NCBI GenBank assembly: GCA_900543105.1
Contig: UQQA01000014.1
Span: 1 to 28,800, forward strand
DNA: 28,800 nt
Direction: 5' to 3'
From: an uncultured Ruminococcus sp.
GTDB lineage: Bacteria > Bacillota > Clostridia > Oscillospirales > Ruminococcaceae
Positions within the stretch are counted from its first letter, which is position 1. Each line of letters starts with the position of its first letter. The position numbers were made by a program, and so were the translations under genes. The notes below the pieces were generated by a model. That model ran no database searches. It was not told where the DNA came from and saw only the letters and a program-made list of their open reading frames with translations. This document shows, one piece after another, positions 1 through 8,444 of the stretch.

Positions 1-52
1 TGCAAGCAGATGAGGTGCTAAGGCTTTAGCCGGTGGTTTTTAGAGGTGACCT

Positions 53-1351
53 TTAGACTATTCTGATGCAGTGCTTATCATACATTTCCTGAATGGCTGT
101 AAGAACGCCAAGTCTTGCCATGGGGAATGTAAGTCCGCCCTGAACATAAGCTGCGAACGGCTCACGGAGAGGTGCATCGGCAGAAAGTTCAATAGAAGCA
201 CCCATATTGAACGCACCCGCCGCCATAATTACCTGAGAATCATAGCCGGGCATATCCCAAGGTTCGGGAGTTACATAGCTGTCGATAGGTGAACCTTTCT
301 GTATTCCCTGACAGAATGCAACAAGGTTCTCGGAATTTTTCATAAGAACAGTCGTGATGATATCTCCCCTCTTTGTACCCTGCGCAGGAAGGCACTCAAA
401 TCCGAGCATCGCCATTATCTTACCTGTAAAGATAGCAGTCTTTACAGCACTGCAAACTACTTCGGGAGCAAGCAAAAGTCCCTGATACATAAGCTTGTTC
501 TGATTGAGTGTGCAGCCAACTTCCTTGCCCATGCCAACGCAGGTCATTCTGTAGGAGCAAAGCTCAACAAGCTTCTTTTTGCCTGCGATATATCCACCCG
601 TTTCGGCAATGCCTGCGCCGGGGTTCTTGATAAGCGAACCGATAATAAGGTCTGCGCCGACAGAAAGCGGTTCTGCTTCTTCAACGAATTCACCGTAGCA
701 GTTGTCTACCATTATAATAGCATTCGGGTTTGCATTTTTAACGCTCTTTACGATCTCGGCGATATCCTCGACAGTAAGCGTCGGACGAAGCGCATATCCT
801 CTGGAACGCTGTATGTATGCTACCTTTGCGTCCTTTACTTTCATAAAGATATCTGCAAGATTCGGCTTTCCGTCAGGGAGAAAATCTATCTGATCGTACT
901 CAACACCGAAATCTTTAAGAGAACCGTTTCCGTTTCCTCTGATGCCGATAACCTCTTCAAGTGTATCATAAGGTTTGCCTGTCAAGCTTACAAGCTTGTC
1001 ACCTGTTCTGAGAACGCCGAAAAGAGCAACTGTGAGTGCGTGTGTTCCAGAAACGAATGAGTGACGGACAAGAGCGTCCTCTGCGCCCATGACCTCGGCA
1101 TAAACCTTGTCGAGCGTATCTCTGCCGACATCATCATAGCCATAACCCGTTGTGCCGACAAGGCAAGCCGAGCTTACTTTATTGTTGATGAATGCATAGA
1201 GAACCTTTTCGCTGTTCTTTCTTGCGATTTTTTCCGCAAGCGCAAATTCTTCGCTGCATTCCGCTTCTGCTTTTTCAGCAAGCTTCAAAATTCTTTCGTC
1301 AAACTCAAAGCCTTTTTTAACAACGGGCTTCGGATCAAAAATTTCTGCCAT
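53..1351 (-). CDS. Methionine gamma-lyase family PLP-dependent protein (YnbB / 'aluminium resistance' family)
   Basis: This is a 432-residue fold-type I PLP enzyme of the Met_gamma_lyase family, whose members include B. subtilis YnbB and proteins once annotated as aluminium resistance. The probable Schiff-base lysine is K242 in the motif SLIKNPGAG, and D216 in MVDNCYG probably contacts the pyridine nitrogen. The N-terminal GYGYDDVGRDTL motif and the SFVSGTHAL motif near residues 99-106 are typical of the family. Such enzymes are expected to act on sulfur amino acids in the cytosol, but the true substrate is not known from sequence. The start follows GAGAGGT on the minus strand. The gene lies 15 nt after the acetyltransferase and is the last gene of the murD operon within the window. 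Length is normal and no defect is visible. Confidence 0.9.
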   Translation of the reverse strand: MAEIFDPKPVVKKGFEFDERILKLAEKAEAECSEEFALAEKIARKNSEKVLYAFINNKVSSACLVGTTGYGYDDVGRDTLDKVYAEVMGAEDALVRHSFVSGTHALTVALFGVLRTGDKLVSLTGKPYDTLEEVIGIRGNGNGSLKDFGVEYDQIDFLPDGKPNLADIFMKVKDAKVAYIQRSRGYALRPTLTVEDIAEIVKSVKNANPNAIIMVDNCYGEFVEEAEPLSVGADLIIGSLIKNPGAGIAETGGYIAGKKKLVELCSYRMTCVGMGKEVGCTLNQNKLMYQGLLLAPEVVCSAVKTAIFTGKIMAMLGFECLPAQGTKRGDIITTVLMKNSENLVAFCQGIQKGSPIDSYVTPEPWDMPGYDSQVIMAAGAFNMGASIELSADAPLREPFAAYVQGGLTFPMARLGVLTAIQEMYDKHCIRIV

Positions 1352-1366
1352 TTTAAAATGTACCTC

Positions 1367-2077
1367 TCATCTTTTCATTATTTCATAAACTGTATCTGTA
1401 AGTATTGGTTCAAATCCAAGTGACTGATAGAACGTGTACCGCTCTTTCTTGCTGTAAAGATATACTTCTTTACACTCTTTTTCGTATTGTCCGCAAAGCA
1501 GTTTTATGAGCCTTGCTGCATTTCCCTGTCCTCTGTCCGCACTTGCGGTCGCAATATGCGAAAGAAAGACAAATCCGTTTATATCAAATGCTTTTGTGAC
1601 TGTTGTTGTTTTATAAAGGTATATATCGGAAACGCCATGGCGGATCTTGTGTGAAATATCAACATACCATTCGTCAAATTCGGTTATCCCAAACGCTTCC
1701 GATATTATTGTAAAGCAGTCTGCTATAAAGGCATCATGCTTTACATCAATTTTTTTGCCGCAGGACAAGCCTTTCGGTGCTTTAAACAAAGTCCGCTCTG
1801 TCTGAACATAATCATCGCTCAAATCAAGACGGATATTCGCAGGAGCTTCGACCGTCATTGGACAAAGCATCTCAATAAAGCCGTCAAGCTCGCTTTCATC
1901 AAACTCGCCGTCAGCTATCAATGTGCTGTTGTATGTGAGTATCGTTCCGCCCTCATCGTTCGTGTACAATTTACAAAAATCATAGCTTGTACCGTAAGCA
2001 TTGAGCAAAGAGCGGATTTTATAGCCGTAATAGCTTTCCGAAAGATTTATATCTGTGTCAAAAATGCGCTTTATCAA
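1367..2077 (-). CDS. GNAT-family N-acetyltransferase
   Basis: This cytosolic protein of about 236 residues ends in a GNAT acetyltransferase domain. The acetyl-CoA pyrophosphate loop is visible as DRGQGNAARLI, followed by the typical helix and the C-terminal YTFYQSLGFEPI segment. The N-terminal half has no motif I recognise, so the acceptor substrate cannot be named. I place the start at a TTG whose bases overlap the TGA stop of the upstream peptidase (TTGA), because AAAAGGTG lies at a good distance before it. A GTG at 2086 is in frame but has no spaced ribosome binding site. The overlap suggests translational coupling with the M42 gene. The downstream neighbour is the PLP enzyme. Confidence 0.82.
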   Translation of the reverse strand: MIKRIFDTDINLSESYYGYKIRSLLNAYGTSYDFCKLYTNDEGGTILTYNSTLIADGEFDESELDGFIEMLCPMTVEAPANIRLDLSDDYVQTERTLFKAPKGLSCGKKIDVKHDAFIADCFTIISEAFGITEFDEWYVDISHKIRHGVSDIYLYKTTTVTKAFDINGFVFLSHIATASADRGQGNAARLIKLLCGQYEKECKEVYLYSKKERYTFYQSLGFEPILTDTVYEIMKR

Positions 2078-3093
2078 AGTTCGCACACCTTTTTTATCAT
2101 AAGCTCGGTGAGTTTAAGCGAATTTTCCATATCGGATAATCTCGCCGCACTCGCAGGTGAATGAAGATAACGGCACGGGATAGATATCGCAAGCGTTCTC
2201 ACGCCGCCCTTTGTGATATGGATAGCTCCACTGTCGTTTCCACCTGCAACCATAGTTTTTGTCTGCCACGGGATATTGTTCTCGGCAGCTATCTGCTTGG
2301 AAATTTCAAAAAGCTCACGGTCATAGATAGTCGATCTGTCCATATACGAAACAACAGGACCTTTTCCGAGTTCGCAGCAGCGTTCAGCGCCGCTCGCAAG
2401 AGGGATATCTGCCGCAGTTGTTGATTCAAGCACGATAGCAAAATCAGGTTCAACTGTAAAGGCAGCTGCCCTTGCACCTCTCAGACCGACTTCTTCCTGA
2501 ACGACGAACGTGAAAGTCACGTCATATTCAAGCTCGCTGTTGATGAGCATTATCATCACAGCACAGCCGAAGCGGTCATCGATAGCTTTTAAGCAAAGCA
2601 TATCTTTGCCGAGCGGCAATATCTCGGAATCGAAGTAAACATAATCTCCAAGTGAAACAAGCTTTTCTGTTTCTTCCTTGCTCTCTGTTCCGATGTCGAT
2701 ATAAAGTCCCGAAAATTCAGCAGCTTTGTTCCTTTCGGAAGAAGAAAGATTATGCACAGCCTTTGAGCCGATAACGCCGTGGATGTCGCCGATGCGAACA
2801 TTCCGTCCGATAACGACTCTTGCGTCTATGCCGCCAACGGGTGAGAATGTCAGCGTTCCGTCCGACTTAACGGAGGTAACAATCATTCCGACTTCGTCCA
2901 TGTGTGCGGATATCATAAGCTTTTTCGCAGGTGTTTTTCTGCCCTTTTTATATGCGATAAGGTTTCCGAGATTATCGACCTTATATTCGCACTTGTCCTT
3001 TATCTTTCCGATGATATATTCCCGGACTTTCTTTTCATCACCCGAAGTGCCGTTAAGAGCACAAAGTTCCTTTAAAAGTGAAGTGAACTCCAT
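2074..3093 (-). CDS. M42 family metallopeptidase (second of a tandem pair)
   Basis: This 339-residue cytosolic aminopeptidase belongs to the M42 (FrvX/YsdC, glutamyl aminopeptidase) family, which removes N-terminal residues from peptides using two metal ions. Visible ligands and motifs are SAHMDEVGM (His, Asp), KAIDDRFG (bridging Asp), QEEVGLRGA (catalytic Glu pair), VLEST (Glu at the position where many members have Asp), and the late His in YLHSPAS. The ORF is open further upstream, but the ATG at 3093 has AAGGAGGTG just before it and gives exactly the length of its neighbour. It starts 1 nt after the stop of the preceding paralogue. The two proteins are clearly related but diverged, so this is an old duplication. 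Substrate preference is not predictable. Confidence 0.92.
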   Translation of the reverse strand: MEFTSLLKELCALNGTSGDEKKVREYIIGKIKDKCEYKVDNLGNLIAYKKGRKTPAKKLMISAHMDEVGMIVTSVKSDGTLTFSPVGGIDARVVIGRNVRIGDIHGVIGSKAVHNLSSSERNKAAEFSGLYIDIGTESKEETEKLVSLGDYVYFDSEILPLGKDMLCLKAIDDRFGCAVMIMLINSELEYDVTFTFVVQEEVGLRGARAAAFTVEPDFAIVLESTTAADIPLASGAERCCELGKGPVVSYMDRSTIYDRELFEISKQIAAENNIPWQTKTMVAGGNDSGAIHITKGGVRTLAISIPCRYLHSPASAARLSDMENSLKLTELMIKKVCEL

Positions 3094-3094
3094 T

Positions 3095-4114
3095 TCAGCA
3101 CACCTCCTTGATATATGCAGCGATAAGCTTCGCTGTGGTTTCAACGTCCGAAACGGAAATGACTTCAACGGGAGTATGCATATATTTGAGCGGTATCGAC
3201 AAGGTCACAGCCTTTACGCCGCCTGCATTGACGGAAAATCTGTCGGCGTTCGTTCCCGTTTCGTCATTCATAACTTCTATCTGATAAGGAAGTTCATTTT
3301 TTGCGGCAACTTCCTTCATTCTGTTTGAAAGCTCACGGTCGAGTGTAGGCGCAAATCCTATCATCGTTCCCTTGCCCATTTTTCCGCATTTGAGTTCGGA
3401 ATCATCTGGAGTAAGAGCAAAGCTTACGTCAACTGCGATCGCGATATCGGGGTCAACGTTATAAACTCCGATCTTTGCTCCCCTTTCGCCGACTTCCTCC
3501 TGCGAAGAGAACATTATCGTATATGAGCAGTCAGGCGTTTCGCTTTTCAGCATTTCAGCCACACAGAGCAGGCAGGCAACGCCGCAGCGGTCATCAAGAG
3601 CCGCACCCGATATCCTGTCGCCCTGCATATCCCGACACTTCTGCAAAAATACTATTTTGTCGCCCTGAGAAATGACCTTTTCGGCTTCTTCCTTTGTCAT
3701 TCCGACATCAATGCAGATATCGGAATATTCGGGAACCTTGCCCTCGTCCGACTTCTTTTCAAGGTGTGGAGGGATCGAGCAGATAACTCCGTAAACATCT
3801 TTTTTGCCGAGGATTTTTACCTGCTGTGCGAGCAAAAGCCGTCTGTCTATGCCGCCGCAGTTTGCTATTTTGATAAAGCCGTCATCTGTGATAAATGTGA
3901 CAACGAAGCCTATCCGGTCGATATGCGCATCAAGCAGGATATGCGGCTTGCCCTTTTCACGCTTGCCGAAATTGCCGAAAACGCAGTTGTTTTTTATATA
4001 GCAATCGTCCGTAAATTCTTTCAGATAGCCGAGTGCAAGCTTTGCGGCTTCAATCTCATCACCCGAAACTCCGCTTGCATCTGCAAGGCTTTTTATAACT
4101 TCTTTTAAATTCAT
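3095..4114 (-). CDS. M42 family metallopeptidase (first of a tandem pair)
   Basis: This 339-residue M42 aminopeptidase carries all expected metal-site motifs: LDAHIDRIG (His, Asp), ALDDRCG (bridging Asp), SQEEVGERGA (Glu pair), AVDVS (Asp) and YMHTP (His). M42 enzymes form large cytosolic complexes that trim oligopeptides. The ATG is preceded by TTGAGGAAT at a normal distance. The gene follows murD by 9 nt and its paralogue follows after 1 nt, so all three should be on one mRNA. Compared with the second copy it has the canonical Asp instead of Glu at the fourth ligand. Operon placement next to murD suggests a housekeeping peptide-recycling role, but that is inference only. Confidence 0.92.
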   Translation of the reverse strand: MNLKEVIKSLADASGVSGDEIEAAKLALGYLKEFTDDCYIKNNCVFGNFGKREKGKPHILLDAHIDRIGFVVTFITDDGFIKIANCGGIDRRLLLAQQVKILGKKDVYGVICSIPPHLEKKSDEGKVPEYSDICIDVGMTKEEAEKVISQGDKIVFLQKCRDMQGDRISGAALDDRCGVACLLCVAEMLKSETPDCSYTIMFSSQEEVGERGAKIGVYNVDPDIAIAVDVSFALTPDDSELKCGKMGKGTMIGFAPTLDRELSNRMKEVAAKNELPYQIEVMNDETGTNADRFSVNAGGVKAVTLSIPLKYMHTPVEVISVSDVETTAKLIAAYIKEVC

Positions 4115-4123
4115 TTTTATTCC

Positions 4124-5545
4124 TCAATTCAAAGCGTTTACGATGCCCTTATAGTGCTTTCCGCGCTCTTCAAAGTTCTTGTAGTGGTCGAAGCTTGCGC
4201 TTGCAGGCGAAAGTGTAACGATATCACCGTTCTTGGCAATTTCACGAGCCTTTGCAACGGCTTCTTCCATGGTTTCAACACGGTAAATTCGGCAGTTGTT
4301 TTCGTCATAACCGCTGTAACCCTTGACCGCAGCCTCGATCTTATCCGCCGTAGCACCGAGGAGGATAAGTGCCTTGACCTTGTTGTTTATAGCTTCGGAC
4401 ATTGTTGTGTAGTCGAGCTTTTTATCCGAACCTCCTGCGATAACGATAAGCTTACGGCTGAAAGCATTAAGTCCTGCGATAACGCTTACGGGACTTGTTG
4501 CAATGCTGTCATTATAATATTTAACGCCGTCAAGCTCACGGACAAATTCTATTCTATGCTCAACGCCGCCGAAGCTTTCAGCCGTTTCACGGATAGCATC
4601 AGCAGAAACATCACCGTGAACCGCCGCAATAGCCGCAAGATAATTTTCAACGTTGTGAAGTCCGGGGATCTTTATGCTGTCCTTGTGGACAAGCTTTTCG
4701 GTCTTATCCCCGTCCGTGAAGCAGAGCCAGCCGTTTTCATCAAGGAACGAACCTCTCTGCGGCTTTGAAAGTCTGCTGAATTTAAGCAGGTTTCCTCTCA
4801 CTTCGCTCGAAAGTGCATTAGTCCTTTCGTTATCAAGATTAAGTACAGTCTTGGAGAAAGCATTCTGGTGCAGGATAAGATTTTTCTTCGCACCGATGTA
4901 TTCTTCCATAGACTTGTGAACGTTGAGATGATCGGGGTAAATATTGGTGATTATCGCCGTATCGGGTGACTTTCTCATACTTATGAGCTGGAAACTCGAA
5001 AGCTCAACAACTGCGATATCATCGGGTGATATCTCTTCGATTATCGGAAGAAGTGCACGTCCGATATTGCCGCCTTTGTGGACTTTTTTACCGCTGCGTT
5101 CAAGCATTTCGGTGATGATAGTTGTTGTGGTGGTCTTTCCATCCGTTCCGGTTATGCCGTAAATTCTGCAGGGGCAAAGATCGAAGAAAACCTCCATTTC
5201 GGAAGTAACGACGATCCCCATATCTCTTGCTTTCTGCAATTCGGGCGAAAGGAAGTACATTCCCGGAGTTCTGAAAACAACGTCCGACTTATAGATAGCA
5301 TCAAGGTAGTTTTCGCCGAGTGAAAGCTTTGCGCCGTCCCTTTCAAGCTTATCCGCAAGCTCGCCCATCTCGGCTCTCGTTTTTTTATCACATACAGTAA
5401 CATCTATATTCTTTTTCAAAAGAAGCCCGATAAGGTCGATATGGCTCACGCCCGTACCGATAAGGGCGACCTTTTTATTTTTCATTTCAGCAAAAAAAGC
5501 TTCTGCTTTTGTCATAAATACACCGTCTTTTCTATGTAGGGACAT
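4124..5545 (-). CDS. murD: UDP-N-acetylmuramoyl-L-alanine--D-glutamate ligase (MurD)
   Basis: MurD adds D-glutamate to UDP-MurNAc-L-Ala with ATP in cytosolic peptidoglycan precursor synthesis. The 473-residue protein has an N-terminal Rossmann domain beginning KVALIGTGVS (about residues 25-34), the Mur-ligase ATP loop GTDGKTTTTT at about 133-142, NIYPDHLNVH in the central domain, and the C-terminal AGGSDKKLDY. Length is usual for the family. Two starts are possible: ATG at 5545, preceded by CAGGGA, or ATG at 5515, which has only a poor ribosome binding site but would also leave a complete protein. I use 5545. A 6-bp inverted repeat (AGGGAC / GTCCCT, 5539-5556) spans that start. It is the first gene of a five-gene operon with a consensus promoter upstream. 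Confidence 0.95.
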   Translation of the reverse strand: MSLHRKDGVFMTKAEAFFAEMKNKKVALIGTGVSHIDLIGLLLKKNIDVTVCDKKTRAEMGELADKLERDGAKLSLGENYLDAIYKSDVVFRTPGMYFLSPELQKARDMGIVVTSEMEVFFDLCPCRIYGITGTDGKTTTTTIITEMLERSGKKVHKGGNIGRALLPIIEEISPDDIAVVELSSFQLISMRKSPDTAIITNIYPDHLNVHKSMEEYIGAKKNLILHQNAFSKTVLNLDNERTNALSSEVRGNLLKFSRLSKPQRGSFLDENGWLCFTDGDKTEKLVHKDSIKIPGLHNVENYLAAIAAVHGDVSADAIRETAESFGGVEHRIEFVRELDGVKYYNDSIATSPVSVIAGLNAFSRKLIVIAGGSDKKLDYTTMSEAINNKVKALILLGATADKIEAAVKGYSGYDENNCRIYRVETMEEAVAKAREIAKNGDIVTLSPASASFDHYKNFEERGKHYKGIVNALN

Positions 5546-5576
5546 AATAAGTCCCTGAAAATAATCACATACTTAT

Positions 5577-5605
5577 ATTATATACATCATTTCTCAAAAT
5601 ATCAA
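5577..5605 (-). promoter_or_regulatory. Sigma-A type promoter of the murD operon
   Basis: On the minus strand there is a -35 TTGATA (5600-5605), a 17-nt spacer and a perfect -10 TATAAT (5577-5582). Transcription would start near 5570, about 25 nt before the upstream murD ATG. Confidence 0.72.
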
Positions 5606-5664
5606 GATTTTGCATAGAATTGCCTTGATTTTCATAGATTTAACTAAGAAATGAGGTAAACTGA

Positions 5665-7203
5665 ATGAAATTTTATATAAATAAAATGGCAAAAGACACG
5701 TTTCGACTTACTTTTGTTTCATTGATATTACAGGGACTTGGAATTTTTCTTAATTCGCTCATATCGAGCAAGCTCGGCACGGCTTCGGTCGGTATAATGA
5801 CGCTCATTTTCACGCTTTTCGGTTTCATTATGGTGCTTGCCAACGGAAACATTTTCATTTCCACAAGCAGGCTCGTTTCGGAGGAAACAGGCTGCGGCAA
5901 CCGAAATTATACTGTAATAATGAGATACTCGCTCGGCTTTTCGCTTGCGCTGTCCTGCTTTTTTATGGTGATTTCGTTTGTATTCGCCGAAAAAATATCC
6001 TTGCTTTCGGGCGGAAAGACAGACCTTTCCGCACCGATAAGGCTGATAGCGCTTTCACTGCCTTTTGCGGCGGTCGGTTCGTGCATAAAGGGTTATTTCA
6101 ACGCCGTGCGAAAGGTCAATATTCCCTGTCTTGGCGATGTGACCGAATTTGCGGCAAAATGGACTGCTCTGCTGATATCGGTAGTTTTCCTCATTGACAG
6201 AGGGTTCGATATTTATATCCTTATTGCGGCTTCAATATTGTTGGGCGAATTTGTGAGCCTGATCTTTTATCTTGTGAAATACGCTTCGGAATATGCCGAA
6301 TTCTCCCGTCTGCCCTGCGCAAGATCCAAGCTTGACAGGTTCGGGAAATATCTTAAGCTTTCGCTCCCGATACTTGCGAGCGGTTATGTTCAGATGATAC
6401 TTTCAACTGCGAATGACATTCTTGTACCGATAGCGCTTGTCAAGCACAATGATTCGGCTGACCGTGCGATGAGCGAATACGGTATGTTTGAAGCTATGAT
6501 AATCCCGACGATATTTTTCCCGTCAGTGATACTCATAGCACTTTCAAATGTTCTTATGCCCGAGATTGCAAGATCGAATTCATCGAACAACAGGGAGCGT
6601 GTGAAAAGCCTTGTTTCCAAAGCACTGACAAGCTCATTCATATACTCGTTTTTCATCGGAGGGATATTTTTATTTGCGGGAAAAGATATCGGAAATATAA
6701 TTTGTCCGTCCGATACTCTCGTCGGCGAAACGCTTGTGAAGATGTTCCCCGTTGTGCCGTTCATATACCTTGAAATCGTTCTTGAATGTATTCTGAAAGG
6801 ACTTGGAAAGCAGAATTTTTCGACGTTCAACTCGCTCTGCGAATATGTAATAAGGATAGCCTGCGTTGCGGTGTTTGTCCATTTTTACGGCTTTGTCGGT
6901 GTGCTCATCTCATATTACGCAAGCAATATTTACAGCAATATCGTCCGCATCGCCGCCGTTTGCAAATGGTCGGGAGTGCGCTTTTCACTTCGGCTTTTTG
7001 TACTTATCCCGTTCGTGTACAGTGCGGCAAGCTGCGTCATCGCATCGGCTGTCACTAAGCTTGTTTCGCCCGTTGATTCCTTGTTTGAAGCGGTCATTTT
7101 TACCTGCACGGCTTCTATAGCATTTCTGCTTTTTTACGAATCGGGAAAAGCTGTTTCCGAGGACAGCGCAGGCTTTATCTCGGTAGTGATACCACGTTCA
7201 TAA
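5665..7203 (+). CDS. SpoVB/MurJ-like polysaccharide biosynthesis flippase (MOP superfamily)
   Basis: This 512-residue integral membrane protein has roughly 14 predicted hydrophobic segments from residue 10 to the end, including the early DTFRLTFVSLILQGLGIFLN segment and the SSKLGTASVGIM motif seen in SpoVB-type members of the MOP exporter superfamily. These proteins flip lipid-linked cell-wall or polysaccharide precursors across the cytoplasmic membrane. SpoVB itself is needed for spore cortex synthesis, but which lipid this member carries cannot be read from sequence. The ATG follows GAGGTAA with good spacing. It is divergent from murD and followed at once by a terminator, so it appears monocistronic. 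No clear sigma-A promoter was found in the 120-nt divergent gap. Confidence 0.85.
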   Translation: MKFYINKMAKDTFRLTFVSLILQGLGIFLNSLISSKLGTASVGIMTLIFTLFGFIMVLANGNIFISTSRLVSEETGCGNRNYTVIMRYSLGFSLALSCFFMVISFVFAEKISLLSGGKTDLSAPIRLIALSLPFAAVGSCIKGYFNAVRKVNIPCLGDVTEFAAKWTALLISVVFLIDRGFDIYILIAASILLGEFVSLIFYLVKYASEYAEFSRLPCARSKLDRFGKYLKLSLPILASGYVQMILSTANDILVPIALVKHNDSADRAMSEYGMFEAMIIPTIFFPSVILIALSNVLMPEIARSNSSNNRERVKSLVSKALTSSFIYSFFIGGIFLFAGKDIGNIICPSDTLVGETLVKMFPVVPFIYLEIVLECILKGLGKQNFSTFNSLCEYVIRIACVAVFVHFYGFVGVLISYYASNIYSNIVRIAAVCKWSGVRFSLRLFVLIPFVYSAASCVIASAVTKLVSPVDSLFEAVIFTCTASIAFLLFYESGKAVSEDSAGFISVVIPRS

Positions 7204-7244
7204 AAAATGCCCCTGCGGCAATATTTCACCGCAGAGGTATTTTT
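7204..7244 (+). terminator. Intrinsic terminator after the flippase gene
   Basis: An 11-bp stem with one mismatch (TGCCCCTGCGG at 7208-7218 with CCGCAGAGGTA at 7229-7239) has a 10-nt loop and is followed by TTTTT, with an A run on the other side. It lies directly after the stop codon. Confidence 0.85.
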
Positions 7245-7300
7245 ACTCCGTATCTCAGGAAAAAGCTGATTAAAGCAAAAACGTATTAATTAGCGTTTCC

Positions 7301-7459
7301 TTAGCAGCAGCTGCAGCCACAGCCGTTGTTGTTATCGTTGCTTCCGCAGCCACAGCCGTTGTTTCCGTTGTTGCCGTTGCAGCAGCAAGCCCATACGATA
7401 ATGAGAAGAATGATGATCCAGCATGAAGAATTGTTGTTTCCGCAATTGAATCCGCACAT
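7301..7459 (-). CDS. Small Cys/Asn/Gly-rich single-pass membrane peptide (52 aa)
   Basis: I choose the internal ATG at 7459 because AAAGGAG precedes it by 9 nt; the longer in-frame extension upstream has no such signal. The 52-residue product contains 12 Cys and 13 Asn. It has an N-terminal Cys/Asn segment (residues 1-13), one very hydrophobic stretch (WIIILLIIVW, residues 14-23), a CCC triplet at 25-27, and a low-complexity tail rich in GNN and GCGC ending in CSCC. The layout, a short polar head plus one helix, recalls small Bacillus YjcZ-like sporulation peptides, but Cys content is far higher and I cannot claim homology. Position beside sigK suggests a spore-coat or envelope peptide (inference). 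An 18-bp sequence is repeated twice in its coding DNA. Confidence 0.7.
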   Translation of the reverse strand: MCGFNCGNNNSSCWIIILLIIVWACCCNGNNGNNGCGCGSNDNNNGCGCSCC

Positions 7460-7576
7460 AGTAATGTACTCCTTTAAATAAAATGTATTTGAACTCCGCT
7501 CGGAAGTGATCCTTTTTTTGCGGTGCTCATAGTTCATATTATGCGGAGTGCAAAATTGTGTTACTGAAAAATTATA

Positions 7577-7674
7577 TACCAAACACCATTTAAGCTTTTG
7601 GAAAAATCACACCGATTATCTTGAATATAAAGATCTCGGTGCAAATCTTTTCTATATTTTATCAGTTTTTGGCG
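7577..7674. repeat. Palindromic MITE-like repeat, copy 1
   Basis: A roughly 98-bp imperfect long palindrome begins TACCAAACACCATTT and ends ATCAGTTTTTGGCG. Its centre folds as CACCGA-tt-ATCTT / AAGAT-c-TCGGTG. It aligns in direct orientation along its whole length with copy 2 at 9382-9499. It fills most of the gap between the Cys-rich peptide and sigK. Confidence 0.65.
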
Positions 7675-7742
7675 TTTTCGCATAGGACATATTCAGGCTC
7701 ACATATTTATATAGAGAAATAATTTGAAGGCAGGCTGTTATT

Positions 7743-8444
7743 ATGTTTGGATTTTTAAGCTTATTCCTTGAAAATATACTGTTTTTTGCGCTGCATTTTG
7801 AAAACTGCGGAGTATTCCCGAAGCCGCTTTCCGCCAAGCAGGAGGAAGAATGTTTTGAGCTTATGAAAAGCGGTGACAGCTCTGCACGAAGCCGCCTTAT
7901 CGAACATAATCTCCGTCTTGTTGCGCACATTGTAAAGAAATACAGCAATACACAGAGTGACAGCGAGGACCTTATTTCTATCGGAACGATAGGTCTTATC
8001 AAGGCGGTAGAATCATTCGACTATTCAAAGAACACACGCTTTGCGACTTACGCTTCACGATGTATTGAAAATGAGATACTGATGTTTTTCCGCTCGAAGA
8101 AAAAGTCCGCAGGCGATATATATTTCGATGAACCCGTTGATGTCGACAAGGACGGAAATCAGCTCACACTCATTGACATCATCGCCGAAGACGACGGCAT
8201 CGTTGACAAGATAGACCTTTCGATAAAGACCGAGCAGCTTTACAAATTCATCACGGAATGTCTTAATGAACGTGAGCTTGAAATAATTGTGAACCGTTAC
8301 GGACTTTACGGAAAAAAGCCTCTTACGCAGCGTGAGGTCGCCAAGAAGCTGAATATTTCACGCTCCTATGTTTCTCGGATCGAGAAGAAGGCACTCGACA
8401 CTCTTCGGAAAAAGTACGAAAAAACTTCCTATACTAATCTGTAA
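7743..8444 (+). CDS. sigK: RNA polymerase sporulation sigma factor SigK (pro-sigma-K)
   Basis: This 233-residue sigma-70 family protein closely matches sigma-K, the late mother-cell sporulation sigma factor that drives coat and spore-maturation genes. It starts with a hydrophobic pro-sequence (MFGFLSLFLENILFFALHF), as expected for pro-sigma-K, which is activated by cleavage. Region 2 is seen in LIEHNLRLVAHIVKKY and DLISIGTIGLIKAVESFD, and region 4 in LTQREVAKKLNISRSYVSRIEKKAL. The gene is intact, with no skin-type insertion. Start: ATG with AAGGCAG upstream. A GCATA...CATATTT pair near 7680-7710 resembles a sigma-E promoter but is weak. The 3' end overlaps the convergent htrA-like gene by 11 nt with no terminator between them. 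Confidence 0.95.
   Translation: MFGFLSLFLENILFFALHFENCGVFPKPLSAKQEEECFELMKSGDSSARSRLIEHNLRLVAHIVKKYSNTQSDSEDLISIGTIGLIKAVESFDYSKNTRFATYASRCIENEILMFFRSKKKSAGDIYFDEPVDVDKDGNQLTLIDIIAEDDGIVDKIDLSIKTEQLYKFITECLNERELEIIVNRYGLYGKKPLTQREVAKKLNISRSYVSRIEKKALDTLRKKYEKTSYTNL

Noticed and set aside
14..44. Small stem (GCTAA/TTAGC) followed by GGTGGTTTTT on the plus strand, like a terminator
   Set aside because: The stem has only about 5 bp and the G-rich flank does not pair. No gene upstream is available to judge it.
3094..3168. Longer start for the second M42 peptidase (25 extra residues)
   Set aside because: The extension overlaps the coding end of the first M42 gene, and AGGAGGTG precedes the internal ATG at 3093.
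4154..4768. Plus-strand open frame of 204 codons opposite murD
   Set aside because: It is a shadow of the murD codons, with a Cys- and Phe-rich random-looking sequence and no start signal.
5539..5556. AGGGAC/GTCCCT hairpin over the murD start as a regulatory switch
   Set aside because: A 6-bp stem with a 7-nt loop is weak, and the true murD start may be the ATG 30 nt downstream.
7460..7582. In-frame N-terminal extension of the Cys-rich peptide to 93 residues
   Set aside because: It has no ribosome binding site, its composition is unlike the rest, and the internal ATG at 7459 has a strong AAAGGAG.
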